Of a DNA stretch of 64,000 nucleotides, positions 47,895 through 57,618 are shown piece by piece. The notes beneath the pieces are model-generated. The model made no database searches and was not told the origin of the DNA. It saw only the letters and a program-made list of their open reading frames with translations. The first letter of the stretch is position 1; every line of letters starts with the position of its first letter. This DNA is from Bacteroidota bacterium (GTDB taxonomy: Bacteria; Bacteroidota; Ignavibacteria; Ignavibacteriales; Ignavibacteriaceae): contig JAMCWE010000095.1 in assembly GCA_023475265.1 (NCBI GenBank), positions 1 through 64,000 of the forward strand. Reading direction: 5' to 3'. The translations under genes were made by a program, and so were the position numbers.

Positions 47895-50800
47895 ATGTTA
47901 AAGAAAGTACCGGATTATTTTTTGTTACTTTTTTTTGTAGCAATGATTTCCACTTTCGCATTTTCTCAGCAAAAATCAAAACCGGAAAAGCAAAAAGATA
48001 CAACTGATGTGTTTGCCGATTTGAAATTTCGAAATATCGGTCCAGCGGTAGCCGGCGGACGAGTGAGTTCAGTAGTTGGAATTCCGGGCAAACCGAATAT
48101 TTATTATGTCGGAGCGGCTGGTGGAGGAATATTTAAAACTACCGATGAAGGAAGTTCATGGAAAGCAATATTTGAAAAATATCCTTCATCAATCGGTGCA
48201 ATTGCTTTAGCTCCTTCTAATCCAAATCTCGTTTGGGTTGGAACAGGAGAAGCAAACATAAGAAACGATGTTTTAGATGGACACGGAGTTTATTATTCTC
48301 CCGACGGAGGAACAACCTGGAATTTTATGGGATTGAAAGACGTCGGTCAAATTTCAAAAATAATTATTGATCCGGAAAATCCGCAAATAGTTTTTGTTGC
48401 CGCAATCGGTCATGCTTGGGCTCCAAATGAAGATCGCGGATTATTTAAAACTTCAGACGGCGGAAAAACCTGGAAGAAAGTTTTATTTGTAAATGATTCT
48501 ACAGGCGTAAGCGATGTAGTTTTTGAACCTGGAAATACTCAAGTACTTTTAGCCGGTACATGGCAAGTTGTTCGTCATCCCTGGGGACTGATTGACGGCG
48601 GAAAAGGAAGCGGAATTTACCAATCGAAAGATGGTGGCGAAACCTGGCAGAAATTGGAAAAAGGTTTACCTAAAGGATTGATCGGAAGAGTTTCGTTAGC
48701 AACTTCATTAAGTAATCCAAATCATGTTTATGCATTAATTGAATCGAACCACGGAACTCTTTGGGACAGCCATGATTTTGGCGAACATTGGAACATGGTA
48801 AGCAACAATCATACTTTGAATGTGCGTCCGTTTTATTTTTCAAGAATGGAAGTTGCACCTGATAACGATGAAACAGTTTATTTCCTTTCATTCTTAATAA
48901 CCAAATCAACTGACGGCGGCAGAACGACAAAATCAATTAACAATGGCATTCATGTTGATCATCATGCAATATGGATTGATCCGAAAAATCCAGACAGAAT
49001 TATTGAAGGTAATGACGGCGGATCTTATGAGTCATTAAACGGAGGAACCAATTGGAGATATTTTGATAATATGCCAATTGAACAGTTCTACCAATGCGCT
49101 ACTGATTCTTTAATTGCTTATAACATTGGCGGTGGATTACAAGATAACAATGCGTGGTATGGGCCTTCGCATAATCTTAATGGCGGCAGCATAGACGGTT
49201 ATCATTGGTTTCCAGTTGCCGGCGGCGATGGTGAATATGTTGTTCCAGCTCCCAGCGATCCAAACATAATTTATTCAGAATCGCAGGACGGATTTTTGAA
49301 TCGGCTTGATTTGAAAACCGGATTGCGTCATGAAATCCGTCCATATCTTTTTGATGCAAGCGACAAAAAACCTGCTGACCTTAAGTATCGTTTTAATTGG
49401 ACAACACCGATTGCAGTTTCGTATCATGATGCAAATGAAGTTTATCTTGGCGCAAATGTTTTATTCAAAACAACCGACGGCGGAGAAACCTGGAAAGTTA
49501 TAAGTCCGGATTTAACAAGAAACGATAAAACCAAGCAGCAAATAAGCGGTGGTCCAATCAACAATGATATTAGCGGCGCTGAAACTTACGGAACAATTAT
49601 TTCAATCAGCATATCGCCGCAAGATTCAAAAGTAATTTGGATTGGTACTGATGACGGACAAGTTCAATATACAAAAGACGGCGGTGAACATTGGACGAAT
49701 GTAACTAATAATATTCCTCATCTTCCGGAGTGGGGAAAAATTTATCAAATAGACGTATCGCCATTTTCACCGTCCGCTTGTTATATAATCGATGACAGGC
49801 ATATGCTGGATGACAGGAAACCTTACGTGTATAGAACAGAAGATTACGGAAAAACCTGGACACTGATTACAAAAGGTTTACCTGAAGATGAACCGGCTCA
49901 TGTAGTTCGCGAAGATCCAAACAAAAAAGGATTTTTGTTCTTAGGAACTGAAACCAGTTTGTATTTTTCTACAGACAACGGAAGCAACTGGACAAAAATG
50001 AAAAGTAATTTTCCAACAGCTCCGGTTTTTGATCTGAAGTTTGTTAAACAGACTCACGATCTTGTAATTGCAACTCATGGGCGAGGAATATTTGTTTTGG
50101 ATAACATTACTCCTCTTGAAAATTTTGATAAAAAAGTTGAAGAAAATGAATTTACATTTTTTGGTATTCAACCGGTTTATCAATTATATACCTGGTGGAA
50201 AGGCGGATTTAATGAACCCGGAAAATATTCAGCACCAAATCCTCCGGGAGGCGCAGTAATTAATTATTATTTAAAATCAGAAATTAAACCTTCTAAAGAA
50301 AAAATGAAGAGTAATTTTGTTCCGGTTATGATTCAAATCCAAAATATGGATGGAAGTGAAATTGATATGCTGCACGGAACAACTAAAGAAGGATTAAATC
50401 GTTTAGAATGGAATCTTCATTACAAAAGCGGTGTTGCACTTTCTGCAGATACTGCACATGGAAGAAGAGGAGGTTTGCATTATGGTCCGGAAGTATTACC
50501 TGGCACTTATAAAATTTCTATTACTGTAAGTGGAAAAACAGAAACTCAGATAGTTGAAGTTAAAGCCGATCCCCGAATGAATTATAATTTAGATGCGGCT
50601 AAAGCTCAGTTTGCGGCGGTAAAGAAAGTTCAAGATGATATTTCTGATATGAATACAATGCTTAATCGAATTGATGTTATTCATAATCAAATTGAAAATT
50701 TGAATTCATCGATAAGAGGAATAACCGGTAAACAAGTTGACAGCACGAGTGAATATCATCCTGTAATTCTTAAAGGACATCAAATTGATTCAGCATTGAT

Positions 50801-51101
50801 TGCACTGAAAGATACAATGTTGTCAACTAAAGCGCAGAGAGGCGTTGGTGAAGATGACATTCATTATCTTTCACATTTTCATGATTGGTATGGCGGACTT
50901 TACTATTCAATTGCAGGAGAATACGATAAAGCACCGACTCAAATTCAGCTAGACGAGTTAGGTGAACTTGAAGGACAGCTAAAAGTTTATCTCGATAAAT
51001 TTAATGAGATAATCGGAACAACAATTCCTGAATTCAATACGTTAGCATCTACTAAGAGTTTGCCGATTATTTTAGCCGGGGAAAAAATCAGCTTAAAATA
51101 A
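47895..51101 (+). CDS. Large exported VPS10/sortilin-like protein with BNR/Asp-box repeats
   Basis: A 1068-residue exported protein (signal ends near FAFSQQ). At least eight Asp-box motifs of type SxDxGxTW are visible: STDEGSSW-like, SPDGGTTW, TSDGGKTW, SKDGGETW, TTDGGETW, TKDGGEHW, TEDYGKTW and STDNGSNW. They suggest tandem beta-propellers as in sortilin/VPS10 and Ycf48-like proteins. The final ~350 residues form a separate domain with coiled-coil-like sequence (DDISDMNTMLNRIDVIHNQI). This architecture is common among Bacteroidota proteins misannotated as glycosyl hydrolases. The real function is unknown. GGAG is well placed before the ATG. Confidence 0.88.
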   Translation: MLKKVPDYFLLLFFVAMISTFAFSQQKSKPEKQKDTTDVFADLKFRNIGPAVAGGRVSSVVGIPGKPNIYYVGAAGGGIFKTTDEGSSWKAIFEKYPSSIGAIALAPSNPNLVWVGTGEANIRNDVLDGHGVYYSPDGGTTWNFMGLKDVGQISKIIIDPENPQIVFVAAIGHAWAPNEDRGLFKTSDGGKTWKKVLFVNDSTGVSDVVFEPGNTQVLLAGTWQVVRHPWGLIDGGKGSGIYQSKDGGETWQKLEKGLPKGLIGRVSLATSLSNPNHVYALIESNHGTLWDSHDFGEHWNMVSNNHTLNVRPFYFSRMEVAPDNDETVYFLSFLITKSTDGGRTTKSINNGIHVDHHAIWIDPKNPDRIIEGNDGGSYESLNGGTNWRYFDNMPIEQFYQCATDSLIAYNIGGGLQDNNAWYGPSHNLNGGSIDGYHWFPVAGGDGEYVVPAPSDPNIIYSESQDGFLNRLDLKTGLRHEIRPYLFDASDKKPADLKYRFNWTTPIAVSYHDANEVYLGANVLFKTTDGGETWKVISPDLTRNDKTKQQISGGPINNDISGAETYGTIISISISPQDSKVIWIGTDDGQVQYTKDGGEHWTNVTNNIPHLPEWGKIYQIDVSPFSPSACYIIDDRHMLDDRKPYVYRTEDYGKTWTLITKGLPEDEPAHVVREDPNKKGFLFLGTETSLYFSTDNGSNWTKMKSNFPTAPVFDLKFVKQTHDLVIATHGRGIFVLDNITPLENFDKKVEENEFTFFGIQPVYQLYTWWKGGFNEPGKYSAPNPPGGAVINYYLKSEIKPSKEKMKSNFVPVMIQIQNMDGSEIDMLHGTTKEGLNRLEWNLHYKSGVALSADTAHGRRGGLHYGPEVLPGTYKISITVSGKTETQIVEVKADPRMNYNLDAAKAQFAAVKKVQDDISDMNTMLNRIDVIHNQIENLNSSIRGITGKQVDSTSEYHPVILKGHQIDSALIALKDTMLSTKAQRGVGEDDIHYLSHFHDWYGGLYYSIAGEYDKAPTQIQLDELGELEGQLKVYLDKFNEIIGTTIPEFNTLASTKSLPIILAGEKISLK

Positions 51102-51121
51102 TAATCAATGAAACTTATGAA

Positions 51122-51142
51122 CGGGGCGCAAATAGCGTCCCT
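51122..51142 (+). terminator. Possible Rho-independent terminator
   Basis: GGGGCGC (51123-51129) pairs with GCGTCCC (51135-51141), including one G-T wobble, around the loop AAATA, followed by a short T-rich stretch (CATATTTT). It lies after the sortilin-like gene and before the PfkB gene. The T-run is broken, so this is moderate. Confidence 0.5.
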
Positions 51143-51232
51143 CATATTTTAACTTACATTTTATATTATGGTTTAAGCACCGATTTATTTATTTTTATAA
51201 ACAATTTTTCAAGACAAATTAAGGACAACACA

Positions 51233-52147
51233 TTGGGATTACTAGTCGTAGGTTCACTCGGTTTAGATACAGTTGCAACACCTTTTGATAAAGTTGAAAA
51301 CGCATTAGGTGGTTCTGCTGTTTATATTTCGCTTGCTGCAAGTTATTTCAGCGGACCAATTTATTTGGTTGGCATTGTAGGAGAAGATTTTCCAAAGAAA
51401 TACATCCGTCTTTTAGAAGATCATAATGTTGATCTTGAAGGGCTTCAAATAGTTCAAGGCGGAAAAACATTTCGGTGGTCGGGTAAATATCATTATGATT
51501 TAAATGTTAGAGACACATTATTAACTGAGTTGAATGTCTTTGAAGAATTCAATCCAATTATTCCGGATAAATTTAAAAAATCAAAATTTGTTTGTCTTGG
51601 AAATATTGACCCAACTTTACAGATGAAAGTTTTAGACCAAATGGAAAATCCGCAATTTGTTGTTTGCGATACAATGAATTATTGGATTGAAGGGAAAATG
51701 GATACGCTTTCTGTTCTGCTGAAGAGAGTAAACGTTTTAATAATTAATGATTCGGAAGCACGCCTGCTTGCAAAGGAACCAAATCTAATCAAAGCTTCAA
51801 AAAAAATTAGAGATATGGGACCGGAGATTTTGATTATAAAAAAAGGTGAGCATGGTGCTCTTTTGTTTGCTGACGATATAGTTTTTTCTGCGCCGGCATA
51901 TCCGATGGAAATGATTTATGATCCAACCGGTGCGGGCGATTCTTTCGCAGGAGGTTTTACCGGGTATCTTCATAAGACTCAAGATTTAAGCCCCGAAAAT
52001 ATGAAGCGCGCTGTTATTTATGGAAGTGCCATGGCTTCATTTTGCGTAGAGAAATTTAGTACTAAAGGTTTGGAAGAATTAGAATACCTTCGAGTTCATG
52101 ACAGGTATAGAGAGTTCTTAAATCTTTCAAGATTTGATGACAAATAA
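51233..52147 (+). CDS. PfkB-family carbohydrate/nucleoside kinase
   Basis: A 304-residue ribokinase-type kinase. The catalytic motif DPTGAGDSFAGGFTGYL, with the GAGD anion hole and catalytic Asp, is near the C-terminus, and GSLGLDTVA with the GG-type sugar-binding N-terminus is present. It phosphorylates a sugar or nucleoside; the substrate is not determined. TTG 51233 is the likely start. It is followed, at 70 bases, by mtnA, so a salvage role is possible but unproven. Confidence 0.92.
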   Translation: MGLLVVGSLGLDTVATPFDKVENALGGSAVYISLAASYFSGPIYLVGIVGEDFPKKYIRLLEDHNVDLEGLQIVQGGKTFRWSGKYHYDLNVRDTLLTELNVFEEFNPIIPDKFKKSKFVCLGNIDPTLQMKVLDQMENPQFVVCDTMNYWIEGKMDTLSVLLKRVNVLIINDSEARLLAKEPNLIKASKKIRDMGPEILIIKKGEHGALLFADDIVFSAPAYPMEMIYDPTGAGDSFAGGFTGYLHKTQDLSPENMKRAVIYGSAMASFCVEKFSTKGLEELEYLRVHDRYREFLNLSRFDDK

Positions 52148-52217
52148 AAATTAAACTGAAAACATTATTATACTTTTCTAATCGGTCGTCTTAAAATTAA
52201 ATTTGTTTTTACAAAAA

Positions 52218-53231
52218 ATGGGCAATGATTACTTCTCCATAAAATTTGAAAATGATCAACTGATATTTTTAGATCAAACAAAACTTCCTTTGGAAGAAGT
52301 ATATGTAACAACTGATAGATATGAAAGAATTGCAGAAGCAATTGAAAAATTGGAAATAAGAGGCGCACCGTTAATTGGAATCGCCGCTGCTTATGCACTT
52401 GCTTTATCGATTAAGAATTCGTCAGGAAGTGAATCAGCAGAAAATTTTAACTTAGCTTTTAAAAGACTATATCGCACCCGGCCAACCGCTGTAAATCTAT
52501 TTCATGCATTGAACCAAGTAAAAAATATTTTCGAGTCATGCAAAGCTTCCGAAAACGTTTATCAAATGGTTCTTACCGAAGCTAAAGAAATTCACCAAGA
52601 TGATATGGATAAATGCAGTAAAATAGGTGAGAATGGTTTATTGATATTCAAAAAAAAATCTACAATCCTTACGCATTGTAACACCGGCAAATTAGCCACC
52701 GGCGGCGATGGAACTGCTTTTAGTGTAATTAAGAAAGGTTACGAAAACGGACTTGTAGAATTAGTTTATGCCGATGAAACACGGCCTCTGCTTCAAGGAT
52801 TAAGATTGACGACTTTTGAATTGGAGCGAAGCGGAATTCCATTTGCAGTTCAATCAGATTCGATGGCAGCAGTGTTAATGCAGCAATCAAAAATTGATTT
52901 TGTGATTACCGGTGCAGATCGAATTGCTTTAAATGGTGATTCAGCAAATAAAATTGGAACTTATAATCTTGCTGTGCTTTGTAATTATCATAACATCCCT
53001 TTTTATATTGCAGCACCAACAACTACAATTGATACTAAGATAGCTACCGGTTCTGAGATTGAAATTGAATTTAGAAATAAAAATGAATTGCTGGCAATTA
53101 GCGGCGTTCAAGTTGCGCCAAATCATTATAGAACTTTTTCACCTGCATTTGATGTCACTCCTGCTCATCTTATCAGCGGAATAATAACCGAAGAAAAAAT
53201 ATATTATTTCCCATATAATTTTATAAAATGA
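52218..53231 (+). CDS. mtnA: S-methyl-5-thioribose-1-phosphate isomerase
   Basis: Converts methylthioribose-1-phosphate to methylthioribulose-1-phosphate in methionine salvage. The family signatures are RGAPLIGIAAAYALAL, THCNTGKLATGGDGTA with the catalytic Cys, SDSMAAVLM, and GADRIALNGDSANKIGTYNL with the catalytic Asp. The length (about 337 residues) is standard. ATG 52218 is preferred over TTG 52203. Its stop overlaps the recO start (ATGA). Other salvage genes are not adjacent. Confidence 0.95.
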   Translation: MGNDYFSIKFENDQLIFLDQTKLPLEEVYVTTDRYERIAEAIEKLEIRGAPLIGIAAAYALALSIKNSSGSESAENFNLAFKRLYRTRPTAVNLFHALNQVKNIFESCKASENVYQMVLTEAKEIHQDDMDKCSKIGENGLLIFKKKSTILTHCNTGKLATGGDGTAFSVIKKGYENGLVELVYADETRPLLQGLRLTTFELERSGIPFAVQSDSMAAVLMQQSKIDFVITGADRIALNGDSANKIGTYNLAVLCNYHNIPFYIAAPTTTIDTKIATGSEIEIEFRNKNELLAISGVQVAPNHYRTFSPAFDVTPAHLISGIITEEKIYYFPYNFIK

Positions 53232-53968
53232 ACGAGATTGTAAAAACTGAAACCGTAGTTTTAAGTAAATTAAATTACGGCGACACGAGCAAGATTGTAT
53301 CTTTATATACAAAAGATTATGGTAAGCTATCTGCCATCATAAAAGGCGGGAGAAATTCCAAATCAAAAATTGGTTTAATATTAGATGTTATAAATCATAT
53401 TCAAATTGTTATGTATAAAAAGGATACCCGGGAAATTCAAATAATTTCTGACGCAAGTTTAATTTCTCCTTTTTCAAATATTAAAGAAGATCTAGAAAAA
53501 ATAAAATACGCACAAGCAATTATCGAACTTTTACAAAAGTTAACAGTTGAACATGAGGTAAACCACAGGCTATTCAAGGGGGTTACAAGAATCTTGTATT
53601 TATTAAATACATCAAATGAATTGCCGATAATTCTTTTCGGCAGATTTTTCATTTTCTTTTTAGCTGAACTTGGATATGCAATTCAGCTTCATAAATGTTC
53701 TGTATGCGGCAGAACAAATCTGGAAAATATTGAATTGTCATATAACCTAGAATTAGGTATTTTATGTAATGATTGTAAACATAATCATCTTGAATCCTAC
53801 GTCATAAGTCCGGAACTTTTTAACTATTTAAACTGTCTAACGTCTAACAAAAAAATAGAATTAACAAATGTTGCGGCTGCGGAAAAATCTATTTTATTTA
53901 TGGAAAAATATTTAATGTTTCATATTCCTGACTTCAAAGGAATTCAGTCGTTAAAGATGATGAAGTAA
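53228..53968 (+). CDS. recO: DNA repair protein RecO
   Basis: A 246-residue recombination mediator that, with RecR, loads RecA onto SSB-coated DNA. An N-terminal OB fold (EIVKTETVVLSKLNYGDTSK) precedes a helical domain and a zinc-binding site, CSVCGR and CNDCK (two CxxC pairs). It overlaps mtnA by the ATGA junction, implying coupled translation. Confidence 0.95.
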   Translation: MNEIVKTETVVLSKLNYGDTSKIVSLYTKDYGKLSAIIKGGRNSKSKIGLILDVINHIQIVMYKKDTREIQIISDASLISPFSNIKEDLEKIKYAQAIIELLQKLTVEHEVNHRLFKGVTRILYLLNTSNELPIILFGRFFIFFLAELGYAIQLHKCSVCGRTNLENIELSYNLELGILCNDCKHNHLESYVISPELFNYLNCLTSNKKIELTNVAAAEKSILFMEKYLMFHIPDFKGIQSLKMMK

Positions 53969-54046
53969 TTTTGAAAGTTGATACTAATAATTAATTAACA
54001 CAAGATAAAGAATGATATATAATAGAAAAATAAATCGGAGGAAAAA

Positions 54047-55525
54047 ATGAAATCAAAAGGCTTATGGGGTGCAATTGCTTTAGTATTTGTTGGAATAATT
54101 TTCGGGGCTGTGCTTGTATCCGGATTTGGATTAGTAAGGCCAAGTTTAGCTGATATAAAATTAGGCGCGCCAATGCCTCCAGTTAATTTAAATGCCGACG
54201 CATCGGAATTTAGCAAAGCATTTATTGAAGTAGCTAAGAATGTTACTCCCGAAATAGTTCAAATAACAGTTGTAGCAAAAGCAGATAATCCTCATGGAAA
54301 TTTATTCTTCTTCCCGTTCCAGAATATGCCAAAGGAAGAAGAAGGATCCGGGAGTGGAATTATAATTTCACCTGACGGATATATAATTACAAATAATCAT
54401 GTTGTTAAAGATGCAAACTCAGTTAAAGTTAGTTTGTATGACGGCAGATCGTATACAGCGAAAGTTATTGGCACCGATCCGTTAACAGATATAGCTGTAA
54501 TAAAAATAAACGCCAAAGATTTACCGGTTGCTTATTTAGGAGATTCAGACAGCTTGAAAGTTGGCCAATGGGTAATGGCTATTGGTAATCCTTTATCATT
54601 ATCTTCAACTGTTACTGCAGGAATTGTAAGCGCAATGGGAAGAGGTCGTTTAGGATTAATTAATAATAGTTACGGTGTAGAAGATTATATTCAAACAGAT
54701 GCAGTAATAAATCCCGGAAACAGCGGCGGCGCATTAGTTGATTTATCCGGTGCAGTTATTGGAGTTAATGCGGCAATTGCAACAAGCACAGGAAGTTATA
54801 TCGGATATGGTTTTGCAATTCCAATAAATATTGTCAAATCAGTTTCCAAAGAATTAATTGCTTACGGAAAAGTAACCCGTGGTTATATCGGTGTTCAAAT
54901 TGGTGAGGTTGATGATGCGATTGCTAAATCATTAGGAATGGATAAACCAGAAGGAGTTATTGTCCAATCGATTGTTCCTGGCGGCGCAGCTTCTAAAGAA
55001 GATATTAAACCAGGTGACGTAATCTTAAAAGTTGATGGGAAATCTGTTAACAAACCAAATGAACTACAAGCAATGGTTGCAACTAAAACTGCTGGTTCAA
55101 AAGTAGATCTAACAATTTTTAGAAATGGAAAAGAAATCAGCAGATCCGTTACATTGAAGGAACGCGCAGACGATACCAAGAATGAACCGGTGGTGAATAA
55201 GGATAATTCTAATGAAAATAATTCTGAATCAAATACTGTTAATTTGAAAGGCATTGGTTTGAGCATTAGAAACTTAACCTCCCAGGAAAAAACTGATTAT
55301 AAAGTTTCGAACGGAATTATAATTTCTGAAGTTAAACCTTACGGTGAAGCTCAAAACCAAGGGCTTGGACAAGGCATGGTAATTACCGAAGCTAATAAAG
55401 AACCAATTAAAAATGTAACACAGTTGAAAAAGATTGTTGATGAAAAGAAAGGTTCTGCTATCTTGGTAAAAGTGATAGATTCAAAAGGTAATAGCATGTT
55501 TGTAGGACTTGAGATTCCCGAATAA
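54047..55525 (+). CDS. Periplasmic serine protease HtrA/DegQ with two PDZ domains
   Basis: A 492-residue chaperone-protease that degrades misfolded envelope proteins. A signal anchor (about residues 7-28) precedes the trypsin-like domain with triad His118 in NNHVV, Asp148 in DPLTDIAVIKI and Ser226 in PGNSGGALVD. Two PDZ domains follow (about residues 270-370 and 400-490). The Gly/Asn/Glu-rich linker between them is unusually charged. GGAGG at 54037-54041 supports this start. A terminator follows the gene. Confidence 0.95.
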   Translation: MKSKGLWGAIALVFVGIIFGAVLVSGFGLVRPSLADIKLGAPMPPVNLNADASEFSKAFIEVAKNVTPEIVQITVVAKADNPHGNLFFFPFQNMPKEEEGSGSGIIISPDGYIITNNHVVKDANSVKVSLYDGRSYTAKVIGTDPLTDIAVIKINAKDLPVAYLGDSDSLKVGQWVMAIGNPLSLSSTVTAGIVSAMGRGRLGLINNSYGVEDYIQTDAVINPGNSGGALVDLSGAVIGVNAAIATSTGSYIGYGFAIPINIVKSVSKELIAYGKVTRGYIGVQIGEVDDAIAKSLGMDKPEGVIVQSIVPGGAASKEDIKPGDVILKVDGKSVNKPNELQAMVATKTAGSKVDLTIFRNGKEISRSVTLKERADDTKNEPVVNKDNSNENNSESNTVNLKGIGLSIRNLTSQEKTDYKVSNGIIISEVKPYGEAQNQGLGQGMVITEANKEPIKNVTQLKKIVDEKKGSAILVKVIDSKGNSMFVGLEIPE

Positions 55526-55551
55526 AAAGGTTGAATTATAATTTTTTTATT

Positions 55552-55583
55552 AAACGCTCGAAGAACATTCGAGCGTTTTTTTT
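55552..55583 (+). terminator. Rho-independent terminator after the HtrA gene
   Basis: AAACGCTCGAA (55552-55562) pairs perfectly with TTCGAGCGTTT (55568-55578) around the loop GAACA, followed by a run of eight T (55576-55583). Confidence 0.95.
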
Positions 55584-55613
55584 ATATTTACAGCGAAATT
55601 ATTTGGAGAAAAA

Positions 55614-56819
55614 ATGATTAGATTTCTTACTGCGGGGGAATCACATGGAAAAGCTCTCACAACTATTGTTGAAGGTTTTCCATCGAACTTAAGAATTGAA
55701 AATGAATATCTAAATTTTCATTTGAAACGCAGACAAGCCGGCTATGGCAGAGGACTCAGAATGAAAATTGAAACCGATACTGCTGAAATACTTTCCGGAA
55801 TAAGATTTCAAAAAACTCTGGGCTCGCCGATTTCTTTGTTGATTCGAAATAAAGATTGGGAGAATTGGATTGAAAAAATGTCTCCGGAAAATAAAAAATC
55901 AAAAATTGAAAAAATAACTATCCCACGTCCAGGCCATGCTGATCTTGTAGGAATTTCAAAATATAATTTTGATGATATTAGAAATTCAATTGAACGATCC
56001 AGCGCTAGAGAAACAGCTGCAAGAGTAGCAGCTTGTTCAATAGCCAGAAAATTTTTAGAAGAATTTGGAATTTCAATCGGAAGCTTTGTTGAAAGCATTG
56101 GCGGGATCTATTCAAAAAATAATATTGCAAAAAATTTATTTAATAATGAGCTTCCTAAAAATTTTACCGGCTGGAGTTTGTCTGAGCTGGCAGATAAAAG
56201 TGAAGTGCGGGTTTTAGACCAAGATCATGATGAAAAAATTATTAATAAAATAAAAGTGGCGAAGAAGAAAGGCGATACACTCGGCGGAACTTTCTTTGTT
56301 GTCGCAACCGGTGTTCCAACCGGACTTGGAAGTTTTGTACATTATGATACAAAGTTGGATGCCGAAATTGCTCATTCAATTATGTCAATTAATGCTGTTA
56401 AAGCTGTTTCAATTGGAACTGGTTTTGAAGCTGCTGAAAGATTCGGTTCAGAATCTCATGATGAAATTATACTAAAAGAAAAAACACTTTCAAGAAGAAC
56501 AAACCGTGCAGGCGGAATAGAAGGAGGAGTTTCTACAGGTCTTCCGATAATTGTACGAGCAGCGATGAAACCAATTGCAACTTTGATGAGTCCGATTGAA
56601 AGTGTTGATCTGCAAACTATGAGACCTGTAGATGCTCGACGCGAACGCAGCGATTTTGTTGCTGTTCCGGCATGCGGCGTTATTGGTGAATCAATGCTGG
56701 CTTGGAGCTTAGCAAAATATTTTCTGGAAAAATTCGGCGGTGATTCTATGGAAGAAACAAAAGATAATTATAAAGCTTATGTTCAAAAGTTAAATGGTAG
56801 AATAAGAAAAAATTTCTAA
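55614..56819 (+). CDS. aroC: Chorismate synthase
   Basis: The last step of the shikimate pathway, converting EPSP to chorismate with reduced FMN. The 401-residue sequence has TAGESHGKALT at the N-terminus, KRRQAGYGRG, and GGIEGGVSTG, RPVDARRERSDF-type motifs near the C-terminus. The length is slightly above the usual. It follows the HtrA terminator and precedes an MBL-fold gene by 36 bases. Confidence 0.96.
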   Translation: MIRFLTAGESHGKALTTIVEGFPSNLRIENEYLNFHLKRRQAGYGRGLRMKIETDTAEILSGIRFQKTLGSPISLLIRNKDWENWIEKMSPENKKSKIEKITIPRPGHADLVGISKYNFDDIRNSIERSSARETAARVAACSIARKFLEEFGISIGSFVESIGGIYSKNNIAKNLFNNELPKNFTGWSLSELADKSEVRVLDQDHDEKIINKIKVAKKKGDTLGGTFFVVATGVPTGLGSFVHYDTKLDAEIAHSIMSINAVKAVSIGTGFEAAERFGSESHDEIILKEKTLSRRTNRAGGIEGGVSTGLPIIVRAAMKPIATLMSPIESVDLQTMRPVDARRERSDFVAVPACGVIGESMLAWSLAKYFLEKFGGDSMEETKDNYKAYVQKLNGRIRKNF

Positions 56820-56855
56820 AAATAAGTTTTCAATAATTAACAGAAAGTTAATAGA

Positions 56856-57512
56856 ATGCTTGTTGTAAAAAGTTTTACATTTAATTTGTTTTCTGAAAAT
56901 ACGTTTATTGTTTGGGATGAATTGACTAAAGAAAGTGTTATAATTGATCCGGGTTGTTCAAATTCATCAGAAGAAGAAAAATTAACAAATTATATTTCCG
57001 AACATAAACTTGAAGTGAAATACTCGATCAATACGCATTGTCATATCGATCATATTTTAGGATGCAAGTTTGTAAAAGAAAAATTTAACCCGGTTTATTT
57101 TGTACCGGAGAAGGATTTATTTCTTCTTCAAAGAGCTGAAGTTCAAGCTTCGGCATTTGGATTAAATATTGACAAGCTTCCGGAACCCGATAAATTTTTA
57201 TCGGAAAATCTTCATCTTAATTTAGGAAGATCAATTATATCATTCTTGTTTACGCCTGGTCATACTCCGGGAGAATTTTGCATCTACTTTGAACGTGAAG
57301 CATTTTGCATAACGGGAGATGTGCTTTTTAAAAACAGCATCGGCAGAACAGATCTTTGGGGCGGAGATTATGATACTTTGATTCAATCAATTAAAACTAA
57401 ATTATTCTCCTTGCCGGAAAATGTAACCATTTATCCCGGACACGGTGAAAATAGTAAAATTGGTTTGGAAAAAAATGAAAATCCTTTTTTATATGAATTA
57501 AGCAAGAACTAA
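56856..57512 (+). CDS. Metallo-beta-lactamase-fold hydrolase (glyoxalase II-like)
   Basis: A 218-residue enzyme with the zinc motif HxHxDH at residues 61-66 (THCHIDHILG), a later His in FLFTPGHTPGE, an Asp in CITGDVLF and a final His in YPGHGEN. These are the ligands of a two-metal site. The layout matches the glyoxalase-II/persulfide dioxygenase superfamily. The N-terminus is short. Substrate is unknown. Confidence 0.9.
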   Translation: MLVVKSFTFNLFSENTFIVWDELTKESVIIDPGCSNSSEEEKLTNYISEHKLEVKYSINTHCHIDHILGCKFVKEKFNPVYFVPEKDLFLLQRAEVQASAFGLNIDKLPEPDKFLSENLHLNLGRSIISFLFTPGHTPGEFCIYFEREAFCITGDVLFKNSIGRTDLWGGDYDTLIQSIKTKLFSLPENVTIYPGHGENSKIGLEKNENPFLYELSKN

Positions 57513-57618
57513 TTTTAATCAGCATATATTTACATTGTTGATATAAAGTTTCACTTTAGATATATTCGATTAAATATTTTATCTAATTTTGTTCTAATTT
57601 TTTAAGAACCAACATTTT

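Noticed and set aside
54895-55266. 123-codon minus-strand open frame inside the HtrA gene
   Set aside because: It lies wholly within the PDZ-coding region, with hydrophobic composition typical of antisense readings; no evidence of expression signals.
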